Below, in pieces: positions 9,745 through 18,226 of a stretch of 64,000 nt of DNA. Every line of letters starts with the position of its first letter. Within the stretch, counting starts at the first letter, position 1. A program made the translations under genes and the position numbers. This DNA comes from Thalassotalea sp. HSM 43 (GTDB taxonomy: Bacteria; Pseudomonadota; Gammaproteobacteria; Enterobacterales; Alteromonadaceae). Below the pieces are notes generated by a model. It worked only from the letters and a program-made list of their open reading frames with translations. It searched no databases and was not told the origin of the DNA. The DNA is taken from positions 806,001-870,000 of the forward strand of contig NZ_CP038493.1 of NCBI RefSeq assembly GCF_004752005.1, read 5' to 3'.

Positions 9745-9865
9745 CAATATTCGAACCCAACACCACCAAATATTACAACCTGTTAACTTTAAGTGGCAAT
9801 ATTTGCAATTAAATACCAAGGTGGCTGTCATCACTAAGTAGCATTTACTAAAAGGATGACAGGTT

Positions 9866-12016
9866 ATGAAAACTCTACTTTCATTGATAAAACTTGCATG
9901 GGTGGCGGTTGTAATCACCCTAGGTTTATGTAATCTCAATAGCGCGTTTGCCGCGGGATTACTAACCCCTAACAACAGCGCTTTACCTGAATTGCAAATT
10001 AGCGAACACCATGTCGATGTGGTAATCGAAAATGGTTACGCCATCACTAAGGTTGAACAAGTATTTTTCAATCCTAACAATCAAGACTTAGAGGCTCTCT
10101 ACAGCTTCCCTGTACCTGAAAAAGCCTCATTAGGGGAATTTGTTTATTACATCGATGGCAACCCTGTTATTGGTGAAGTAGTCACTCAACAAAAAGCCGA
10201 CAGCTTGTATGAGCAGGAAAAACAAGCCGGTCGTGACGTCGCGAAGACTAGCCAAAACAGTTTCAAAACCTTTGAAACGCAAGTTTACCCAGTGCGCGCC
10301 AATGATTATGTGCGAATTCATTTAACTTATATTCAACCGGTACATATCGACACCGCAATTGGTCGTTACGTCTACCCACTGGAAAACGGTGGCGTCGATG
10401 AACAAGAATTGAATTTCTGGAGCTACAAAGACAGCGTTGAACATGCGTTTAGTTTTAACCTTTTGTATCGCTCCGCCTATCCTGTAGAGCAATTTCGCCT
10501 GCCGAGTATTGCCAATGCGCAAATCAAGCAGTTATCGCAATATGAGTGGATGGTATCTTTAAGCAATCAGTCGGGTAACTCGGCGGCCTCTATGGTCGAT
10601 GAAGGTCAGCCGACGGCAGCAGCACAAGCCCAGGCGCAGTTACAGACGCAATCAGCGCCGGCTTATCAGTTAAATGAAGACATCGTCGTATACTGGCGCC
10701 TACAAAACGGTTTGCCAGGTTCGGTTGACCTTGTCACTCACAAACAACCGGGCAAAGACAAAGGCACATTTATGATGACCTTTACTCCTGGTATGGACTT
10801 AGCACCGATACACAATGGCAGTGACTGGGTTTTTGTTCTCGATTACTCCGGCTCTATGAGCGGCAAATACAGCGCTATGGTTGACGGTGTGCGTAAAGGC
10901 TTAGGTAAACTTCGTCACGATGACCGATTTAAAATCATCATATTTAACGACAATGCGAATATGCTTACCTCAGGTTTTATTAACGCCACAGCAGAAAACG
11001 TCAATCAACAACTAAGTCGCTTGGACGCTATGCAGCCGGGTGGAAGTACCCATTTGTATGATGGCGTATCAATGGCATTAAAAGGACTTGATAGCGATCG
11101 CCCTACTGCGGTGTTATTAGTGACCGATGGTGTTGCCAATGTCGGTGTTACGCAAAAGAAAGCATTTTACCGTCTATTAGAGCAATATGATGTGCGTTTG
11201 TTTACCTTCATTATGGGCAACAGTGCCGACCGTCCCTTACTGCAAGGCATGGCAAAACTGTCAAACGGCTTTGCTATGAACGTATCGAACAGTGATGATA
11301 TCGTCGGTCAAATTATGCAAGCCAGTTCAAAGCTTACTCATCAAGCGATGCGAGATGTGCACGTAAAAATAAGTGGTATTAAGGTAAATAACCAAACGCC
11401 AGAGCAAATAGGCAGTGTATATCGTGGTCAACAACTGATTGTGTTTGGTCACTATTACGGTCAGGGTAAAGCCAATGTTGAAGTTAGCGGTAAAATTGCC
11501 GGTCAAAAAACAACCTTTAACACCAGCTTTGATTTTAACGACAGCGAACAAAACCCGGAGCTTGAGCGTCTATGGGCATTTGCCAGCATCGAAGCCTTGC
11601 AAGACAAAATGGATTACCTTGGCGCCGATAAAGACAGCGAACAAGCGGTTACCGATCTTGCCCTTGAATATGGTTTGGTTACCCCATACACCTCAATGAT
11701 CGTCATGCGTGATGAGCAGTTTGCCGCACATAATATTGAGCGTCGCAATAAAAACCGCGTTGAAAACGAATACAAGGCTCGCGATCAGCGCAAACATGCA
11801 GCGGTGTCTCATAACCGTGTCGACCAACAAAAACCGATGTACAAAAAATCACGACCATCATTTGGCGGTGGCGGTAGCACCTCGATGATCACTGTGGTGG
11901 TGTTACTCGGCCTATTGTGCAGCCGTTCGCGCCCTGCACACGCAAGTGCTGCTACAGCAAATGCGCCAAGAGCAAAATCCACCGAGCCGAATAAGCAATC
12001 GATTCGGGTTTTATAA
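9866..12016 (+). CDS. VIT and VWA domain surface protein with GlyGly-CTERM-like tail
   Basis: A 716-residue exported protein. A signal peptide (about 1-29) ends NSAFA. A vault/inter-alpha-trypsin (VIT) domain covers about 40-175. A von Willebrand A domain follows with an intact MIDAS motif DYSGS (D326, S328, S330), indicating a metal-dependent binding surface. Near the C-terminus is GGGGS (667-671), a hydrophobic stretch (MITVVVLLGLL) and a Cys-Ser-Arg-Ser-Arg cluster, which is the layout of a GlyGly-CTERM signal processed by rhombosortase. Unusually, about 26 hydrophilic residues follow the basic cluster. Related VIT-VWA proteins in marine bacteria instead carry LPXTG-type signals next to a sortase; no sortase or rhombosortase gene is in this window. 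The next gene encodes a rhombotarget-type lipoprotein, which supports the assignment. AAAGGA lies nine bases before the ATG. Confidence 0.85.
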   Translation: MKTLLSLIKLAWVAVVITLGLCNLNSAFAAGLLTPNNSALPELQISEHHVDVVIENGYAITKVEQVFFNPNNQDLEALYSFPVPEKASLGEFVYYIDGNPVIGEVVTQQKADSLYEQEKQAGRDVAKTSQNSFKTFETQVYPVRANDYVRIHLTYIQPVHIDTAIGRYVYPLENGGVDEQELNFWSYKDSVEHAFSFNLLYRSAYPVEQFRLPSIANAQIKQLSQYEWMVSLSNQSGNSAASMVDEGQPTAAAQAQAQLQTQSAPAYQLNEDIVVYWRLQNGLPGSVDLVTHKQPGKDKGTFMMTFTPGMDLAPIHNGSDWVFVLDYSGSMSGKYSAMVDGVRKGLGKLRHDDRFKIIIFNDNANMLTSGFINATAENVNQQLSRLDAMQPGGSTHLYDGVSMALKGLDSDRPTAVLLVTDGVANVGVTQKKAFYRLLEQYDVRLFTFIMGNSADRPLLQGMAKLSNGFAMNVSNSDDIVGQIMQASSKLTHQAMRDVHVKISGIKVNNQTPEQIGSVYRGQQLIVFGHYYGQGKANVEVSGKIAGQKTTFNTSFDFNDSEQNPELERLWAFASIEALQDKMDYLGADKDSEQAVTDLALEYGLVTPYTSMIVMRDEQFAAHNIERRNKNRVENEYKARDQRKHAAVSHNRVDQQKPMYKKSRPSFGGGGSTSMITVVVLLGLLCSRSRPAHASAATANAPRAKSTEPNKQSIRVL

Positions 12017-12038
12017 CTTATCAGCAAAAAAGACTTGT

Positions 12039-12069
12039 AGCCCCAGCTTTAACAATAAAGTTAGGGGCT
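12039..12069 (+). terminator. Hairpin between the VIT/VWA gene and the lipoprotein gene
   Basis: AGCCCC and GGGGCT pair around an inner stem CTTTA/TAAAG. No T-tract follows, so it is more likely a weak attenuator or mRNA-stability element than a full terminator. Confidence 0.45.
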
Positions 12070-12126
12070 GCTAAAAAGCAACGTTTCGATAACCCCCCTA
12101 ATTAATAAATACATTAAGGAAATACG

Positions 12127-13134
12127 ATGAACATGTTTAACGTAACCGCCCGCAATGCATTTTTTTGGATTTTAACAACACTGTATTTGACCGGTTGTAA
12201 CTCGATGATCAGCGATCATGACAAGCGCACCACGTCTTCAGGCAACCTAATGGATTACTTATATCCCGACGGTCAAACCAATATCGTACACACCGCGGCT
12301 AAACCCAATATAAAAGTGCCGGTTCGAATGGCGATTGCCTTTGTTCCAAATAAAGGCAACAGTTTTAATAACATTCATGATAGTGCGCAAATAGATTTGC
12401 TCTACAAAATAAAACAAGCCTTTGAAAAGCATGAATTTGTTGAAAGTATTCAAGTCTTACCAAGCATGTATTTACAGGGCGACAAGGGATTTGAAGCACT
12501 CGATCATGTGGCTAAAACCTATGATGTCGATTTAATGGCACTGGTCTCTTTTGATCAGCTCACCAACACTGACGAAAATAATGCCTCATTATTGTATTGG
12601 ACGCTGGTGGGCATGTACGTTATTCCGGGCAGTGAAAGCAGCGTACAAACCTTGGTTGATACTGCGGTAATTGATATTAAGAGTCGTAAATTACTGTTTA
12701 GAGCACCTGGCACAAGCATCGTCGATGACACTTCTACTGCCCTAGGCCTTGATGCGACCTTAAAAGAAAACTCCGCCACGGGCTTTAAAAAGGCAGTGGC
12801 ACAAATGAATGGCAACCTTGAAAAGGAGCTGCAATTGTTCCGCTCACGCATTAAGCAGGGGCAAATAGGTACCTTGGAATACGCCGTAAACGGGCAGTAC
12901 GCCAGTGATCAACAACAGCCTGACATAGATAAAACCACTAAGCCTGTTACACAATCTGCACAATTGACCAGCAAAGTAGTTTCTAACACGACGACAGATA
13001 TGGATTCTGATGCACAATCAAATCGCGAAACTGAACTGTTACAAACTCAAGCTCGCCAACAGCTAAACGACATTCAACAGAAGCAAAAAGCATCATTTTG
13101 GCAAAATTCAGAAACAAATAATCATCAGCAATAG
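12127..13134 (+). CDS. Rhombotarget-type lipoprotein
   Basis: A 335-residue lipoprotein. A hydrophobic leader ends in the lipobox LTGC, giving an acylated Cys at about residue 24. Just after it comes a segment ending MDYLYPDGQ, which I recognise as characteristic of the rhombotarget lipoprotein family found beside GlyGly-CTERM proteins. The middle part (about 60-235) is well ordered by composition, with repeated mentions of self-assembly-like beta segments; the last 80 residues are Gln/Thr-rich and probably disordered. AAGGA precedes the ATG. It lies 110 bases after the VIT/VWA gene in the same direction and is probably co-regulated. Biochemical function is unknown. Confidence 0.75.
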   Translation: MNMFNVTARNAFFWILTTLYLTGCNSMISDHDKRTTSSGNLMDYLYPDGQTNIVHTAAKPNIKVPVRMAIAFVPNKGNSFNNIHDSAQIDLLYKIKQAFEKHEFVESIQVLPSMYLQGDKGFEALDHVAKTYDVDLMALVSFDQLTNTDENNASLLYWTLVGMYVIPGSESSVQTLVDTAVIDIKSRKLLFRAPGTSIVDDTSTALGLDATLKENSATGFKKAVAQMNGNLEKELQLFRSRIKQGQIGTLEYAVNGQYASDQQQPDIDKTTKPVTQSAQLTSKVVSNTTTDMDSDAQSNRETELLQTQARQQLNDIQQKQKASFWQNSETNNHQQ

Positions 13135-13196
13135 ATTAATATTGGCAGAGGCTTGTTGGCTCGTTTATAGGTCAACAAGCCGAAATAAATAATGAA

Positions 13197-16055
13197 TCAC
13201 GCTTTCAGTGCCGCTCTAAGCTGCATAACCAAGTCGTCACATTGGCCGTTTTCATGACCACAATCACGCTCTGGCTGATTAAGTAATTTGTCCAGAGCAA
13301 TAGCCAAATTTGACAAGTTTTCGTGACCGAACACAGATGCTGCACCGGCAATTTGATGAACCAACTGCTGCAATGATTGCCAATCTTGAGCGGCATAGTA
13401 GTGGCCTATTTTCTGTTCATAGATGGGCAGTTTTTGTTGAAAGCTAAGGTTCAAATCCTCATAGCTTTCTGGTTGCATAGAATCGGCAGCGAAGAACGGT
13501 TGTTCAGACAAGGGGACTTGATAGTATTTCGCAACACATTGAATAAATGAATTACGCTCTATGGGCTTTTTAAGGTGTTCATCAAAACCGAGATCAAGAT
13601 ATTTTCTCACTTCATGAGCCATGGCATTAGCTGTTAGTGCAATAACCGGTTTTGTGTAGCCTGAACTGCGCAGCTTTTGTAGGACTTCCAGTCCATCCAT
13701 TTGTGGCATTTGTATATCCAGTAATATTAAATCTACAGGCTGCTGAGCAACGATATTCAATACTTGTAAGCCATTGCTGGCTTGAAAGACATGCAAGCCC
13801 ATATGTTCTAGCAAACGTGAAATAAAACGCAAATTATCCGGATGATCTTCCGCTATCAATATATTGCCAACAAGTGGTTGGCTAATAACGTCTTGCAGTT
13901 CTTGTGTGCTGATTTCCCTATCTTGCTGCGTCAGTTGTTCTGCATCCATAACGAAAGTAAAACGACTGCCTCGGCCAACTTCACTTTCAACGCCAATGCT
14001 ACCTGACATTAATTTGGCTAACTGGTTTGATAAATACAAACCTAATCCGCTGCCACCAAAACGACGGTTTATGGTGCTATCGGCCTGGGTGAAGCTGTCA
14101 AAAATACTCGCTAATTGTTCTTTTTGCATACCGATACCGGTATCTAAAACACTGACTTGTAGACGTTTATCATCGAAACCGATAACAACCTTAACTTGAC
14201 CATTATGAGTAAATTTAATCGCATTAGAGCACAGGTTAATGATGATTTGGCTAAAGCGCAGGTAATCTATTGCGACAACACAAGGACTGGGGAGTTGATT
14301 ATTAATTGAAAATTCAATGCCTTTTTGTTTTGCCTGCTCGGTAAAGATATTTTGCAAATCGCTACATATCAGCGAAATATCCGTTGCCGTACGATTAAGT
14401 ACCAATTTATTGGCTTCGAGTTTACTTAAATCAAGTATGTCATTAACCAACTGCAATAAATGTTTGCTGTTACTGTGGATTGCACTTACTTCGGTAACAA
14501 TATCTTCCACTTGCACTTCGTCATACATAATCGACTCAGATTGACCGATAATAGCGGTAAGTGGTGTTCTGATTTCGTGGCTCATGTTCGCCAGAAACTG
14601 GCTTTTGATTAGATTCGCCTGAGTTAATTGTTGTGTCGTCTGCTGCAATTTGGCCGTTCGCTCTTTTACTAACAGCTCCAATTGTTTGGTGTATTTTTTG
14701 TGACGATGCTTTCGGTAGGCTAAAAATACAACCACTAATAACATCACCGAAACCAGGGTTAATAAATCTCTGGCTTGTTGGCGTTTTATGTTGTTTTGGC
14801 TTTCCAGTTGACGTTGTTTTTCAACATGGGCAAGTTGCAAGTTGAGCTGTTCAGACTCAAAATTAGCCAACTCTTTAGTCAATTGCCCATTGGCTACTTT
14901 AAACAAGCCATTTCTTGCATCCTGATAATATGTAAATGCTTGCTGTGGTTGACCAAGTGCGGCATGAATAAGCGACAAAATTTCCAGATTAGCGAGCTCT
15001 AGGTGTTCATCTTGTTGTGAAATAGACAAGTCTAATGAACGTCTGGCAAAGTCTAGCGCCGTTTGATAGTCACCATGGTAATAGTTGATCTGGGCACTAA
15101 TAAACGAACAATTAGAATAAGAATTCATATGTTCGTATTGCTGTGATAGATGCAAACACTTTTGTGCGTAATCCTCAGCCATTTCAAACGCACGCATTTC
15201 CGTATAAAGGTCGGCTAAGTTATTGTATTGGCTAGCCAAGTCATAAAATTTATTTTCACTTAGATAGTATTCTATAGCCTTAAAGGTGTATTGTTCAGCT
15301 TGTTTAAATTCACCTGAATATTTAAAGGCAATGGCTATATTACTGTGAGCTAGGGCGACATCTGCGGGTCGTTGCATTCGTTCTCTCGCGGCAATAATAC
15401 CTGGCAAAACTTGCAACGCTTTGTCGTATTGTTTCAGTGTCAAATAAAGACCGGAAATGTTAAAGGCAATATCAACTTTATCGTTTTCATCGCCGATTTC
15501 ATCGTATATAACTTTGGCTTTTTTGTAGACAGTCAAAGCTTTAGTTGGCTCGCCTTTGTTATCCAAAACCAAACCAACATTATTGTATAAGTGCGCAAGC
15601 TGAATGGGGTTATCAGCGTTAATGTAATAGGCAATAGCGTCATTATAGTGCTCTAACGCCTGGTTATAACTGCCTTGAAAATAATGAAAAATGCCGGTGA
15701 GTTTAGCAAATTGCGCTGCCATCTCTGGTAACTGCTGACGCGTTGCATAATCATAGCCTTGCTGTGCGATCTTTAACGCGTGTTCGCCTTTACCGTTTTG
15801 GAAATAACTCATCGCCAGTGCTCGGTAAACTTGTTCTGTCTGTTTCGAAGAAATAGCTTGCTCTGACAACAGCATTTGCAATTGTGTTTGCGCCTGCAAA
15901 GCGTCGTCCAATGCGTTTATGCTTTGCATTTTCTGATCAAACTGAGCGACCTCAGCAAACGCTGGAATCACCGTACAAATACAGATTATTCCAACAACGC
16001 GAATGCAAAAACATTTGAATTGTTTCAGGCCAGTTATCGAATCAATGAACGACAT
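13197..16055 (-). CDS. TPR-containing hybrid sensor histidine kinase
   Basis: A 952-residue protein. A signal peptide or signal anchor (residues about 15-35) precedes a periplasmic region of tetratricopeptide repeats (about 55-400, e.g. LAHLYNNVGLVLDNKGE). One membrane segment (about 432-448, LLTLVSVMLLVVVFLAYR) leads to a short coiled coil, a HisKA domain with phospho-acceptor H493 (MSHEIRTPLTAI), a HATPase domain with GGSGLGLYLS, a receiver domain with D780 (LLDIQMPQMDG), and a C-terminal HPt domain with H900 (HQIAGAASVFG). All phosphorelay residues are present, so it can pass phosphate to an unlinked response regulator. The signal is not known. No partner regulator is adjacent. It ends convergently with the lipoprotein gene. 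Confidence 0.92.
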   Translation of the reverse strand: MSFIDSITGLKQFKCFCIRVVGIICICTVIPAFAEVAQFDQKMQSINALDDALQAQTQLQMLLSEQAISSKQTEQVYRALAMSYFQNGKGEHALKIAQQGYDYATRQQLPEMAAQFAKLTGIFHYFQGSYNQALEHYNDAIAYYINADNPIQLAHLYNNVGLVLDNKGEPTKALTVYKKAKVIYDEIGDENDKVDIAFNISGLYLTLKQYDKALQVLPGIIAARERMQRPADVALAHSNIAIAFKYSGEFKQAEQYTFKAIEYYLSENKFYDLASQYNNLADLYTEMRAFEMAEDYAQKCLHLSQQYEHMNSYSNCSFISAQINYYHGDYQTALDFARRSLDLSISQQDEHLELANLEILSLIHAALGQPQQAFTYYQDARNGLFKVANGQLTKELANFESEQLNLQLAHVEKQRQLESQNNIKRQQARDLLTLVSVMLLVVVFLAYRKHRHKKYTKQLELLVKERTAKLQQTTQQLTQANLIKSQFLANMSHEIRTPLTAIIGQSESIMYDEVQVEDIVTEVSAIHSNSKHLLQLVNDILDLSKLEANKLVLNRTATDISLICSDLQNIFTEQAKQKGIEFSINNQLPSPCVVAIDYLRFSQIIINLCSNAIKFTHNGQVKVVIGFDDKRLQVSVLDTGIGMQKEQLASIFDSFTQADSTINRRFGGSGLGLYLSNQLAKLMSGSIGVESEVGRGSRFTFVMDAEQLTQQDREISTQELQDVISQPLVGNILIAEDHPDNLRFISRLLEHMGLHVFQASNGLQVLNIVAQQPVDLILLDIQMPQMDGLEVLQKLRSSGYTKPVIALTANAMAHEVRKYLDLGFDEHLKKPIERNSFIQCVAKYYQVPLSEQPFFAADSMQPESYEDLNLSFQQKLPIYEQKIGHYYAAQDWQSLQQLVHQIAGAASVFGHENLSNLAIALDKLLNQPERDCGHENGQCDDLVMQLRAALKA

Positions 16056-16274
16056 TAATTCACTTTTTATGATCGATGAATAGATAAATACTTTTATAAC
16101 ATATTGTCAGTGAATATTAAAAACATAGCCCGATGAAAATCGACGCGAGTGATAGCGATACGGTGAATACCATTTTGTCTGTTATGAAATACATCAAATT
16201 AGTTGTAACAAACAAGGCCGATCAACTAAAATAACGCCAATATTCATAACTCTAATTCTGATAAAGGTTTTCTG

Positions 16275-17951
16275 ATGGCATTGCCTGACAAGTTTATTTA
16301 TTCGATGCACCGCGTTTCAAAAGTGGTACCTCCGAAAAAAACCATTCTAAAAGATATTTCAATTTCATTTTTCCCTGGCGCCAAAATTGGTGTGCTTGGT
16401 TTAAATGGTGCTGGTAAATCAACCTTGCTGCGTATCATGGCCGGTGTCGATACCGAGTTTGATGGCGATGCAAAATTGTTATCTGGTACAAAAGTGGGCT
16501 ACTTGCCGCAAGAGCCAGAATTGAATGAAGAAGCAACGGTACGTGAAATTGTTGAGCAGGCAGTTTCTGAAGTAAAAGATGCCTTAGCACGTCTTGATCA
16601 AGTGTATATGGAATACGCTGAAGAAGGCGCTGACTTTGATGCCTTGGCCAAAGAGCAAGGCGAACTTGAAGCCATTATTGCCGCTCATGACGGTCATAAC
16701 ATTGAAAACGCTCTAGAACGCGCTGCCGATGCCTTGCGTTTGCCTGAATGGGATCAAAAAATCAAAGTACTATCCGGTGGTGAACGTCGCCGTGTTGCTC
16801 TGTGTCGCTTATTATTAGAAAAACCAGACATGTTGTTGCTCGATGAGCCTACTAACCACTTGGATGCCGAGTCTGTTGCTTGGTTAGAGCGCTTCTTGCA
16901 CGACTACCCAGGTACCGTTGTGGCGATTACCCATGACCGTTACTTCTTAGATAACGTCGCGGGTTGGATTTTAGAGCTTGACCGTGGTGAAGGTATTCCA
17001 TGGGAAGGTAACTACTCATCTTGGCTTGAACAAAAAGACGCTCGTCTTGAAATGGAAAAACGCCAAGAAAATGCATTGGCTAAAACCATTAAGCAAGAGC
17101 TTGAATGGGTTCGTCAAAATCCTAAAGGTCGTCAAGCAAAGTCAAAAGCTCGTATGGCCCGTTTTGAAGAGCTGCAAAGCCAAGAAAACCAGAAGCGTAA
17201 TGAAACCAACGAACTATACATTCCACCGGGGCCACGCCTTGGTGACAAAGTACTGGATATTGAAGGCATTACCAAGTCATATGGTGATCGCGTATTAATT
17301 GACGATTTGAGTTTTTCAATTCCAAAAGGGGCTATCGTCGGTATTATTGGCCCGAATGGTGCGGGTAAATCAACTCTGTTTAAAATGCTATCCGGTGCTG
17401 AACAACCTGATAGTGGTAATGTTATTGTTGGTGACACCGTGCAATTAGCGTCCGTTGATCAGTTCCGTGACGACATGGTTGATAGCAACACGGTTTATCA
17501 AGAAATTTCAGAGGGCGCCGATATCATTCGTATTGGCAACTATGAAGTACCGGCGCGCGCTTATGTTAGTCGTTTTAACTTCAAAGGTAACGATCAACAA
17601 AAATTCATTGGTGACTTGTCTGGTGGTGAACGCAACCGTGTGCACTTAGCCAAACTAGTGAAAACCGGCGGTAACTTATTACTGTTGGATGAGCCAACCA
17701 ATGACTTGGACGTTGAGACCTTACGTGCGCTAGAGGAAGCCCTATTGGAATTCCCTGGCTGTGCGTTAGTTATTTCCCATGACCGTTGGTTCTTAGACCG
17801 TATTGCTACCCACATCATTGATTACCGTGACGAAGGTCAAGTGAACTTCTTTGAAGGTAACTACACCGAGTACGATGCGTGGTTGAAGAAAACTCTTGGT
17901 CCACAAGCGAACGAACCACATCGCATGAAATACAAGCGCATTACCAAGTAA
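16275..17951 (+). CDS. ettA: Energy-dependent translational throttle protein EttA (ABC-F)
   Basis: A 558-residue ABC-F protein with two ATP-binding cassettes: Walker A GLNGAGKS (42-49) and GPNGAGKS (359-366), and signature LSGGERRRVALC and LSGGERNRVHLA. No membrane segments are present. EttA binds the ribosomal E site and gates entry into elongation according to the ATP/ADP ratio. Length and both cassettes match E. coli EttA closely, including the start sequence and the charged linker around 240-310 that carries the P-site tRNA-interacting arm. AAAGG precedes the ATG. A strong terminator follows. Confidence 0.97.
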   Translation: MALPDKFIYSMHRVSKVVPPKKTILKDISISFFPGAKIGVLGLNGAGKSTLLRIMAGVDTEFDGDAKLLSGTKVGYLPQEPELNEEATVREIVEQAVSEVKDALARLDQVYMEYAEEGADFDALAKEQGELEAIIAAHDGHNIENALERAADALRLPEWDQKIKVLSGGERRRVALCRLLLEKPDMLLLDEPTNHLDAESVAWLERFLHDYPGTVVAITHDRYFLDNVAGWILELDRGEGIPWEGNYSSWLEQKDARLEMEKRQENALAKTIKQELEWVRQNPKGRQAKSKARMARFEELQSQENQKRNETNELYIPPGPRLGDKVLDIEGITKSYGDRVLIDDLSFSIPKGAIVGIIGPNGAGKSTLFKMLSGAEQPDSGNVIVGDTVQLASVDQFRDDMVDSNTVYQEISEGADIIRIGNYEVPARAYVSRFNFKGNDQQKFIGDLSGGERNRVHLAKLVKTGGNLLLLDEPTNDLDVETLRALEEALLEFPGCALVISHDRWFLDRIATHIIDYRDEGQVNFFEGNYTEYDAWLKKTLGPQANEPHRMKYKRITK

Positions 17952-17987
17952 TACGCCTTTGTATTAACTTGGATGCATGTAAAACTG

Positions 17988-18019
17988 AAAAACGCCTGAT
18001 ATTATCAGGCGTTTTTGTT
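17988..18019 (+). terminator. Rho-independent terminator of ettA
   Basis: AAAAACGCCTGAT and ATCAGGCGTTTTT form a 13-bp stem with an ATT loop, ending in a T-tract, about 40 bases after the ettA stop codon. Confidence 0.92.
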
Positions 18020-18226
18020 TTCTATCTTAGTAAGTTACATCACATGGCCTGTTTTGACTGTTCGCCATCACATGGCCAACCGTGGTTAATTTGTAATGAA
18101 ATATATCAACAACTCGACTTGCCTGTTTTTTGCTCTATAGTAAATAAGCGAAGCTATACCTTTTTAAAAATAAATGATTGATAACAAGTAGTTAATTCAA
18201 TCAATACGATTAACAGGGACAATTCA

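Noticed and set aside
17879-18181. Plus-strand open frame overlapping the 3' end of ettA and its terminator
   Set aside because: It reads through the ettA terminator hairpin and its product has no family features.
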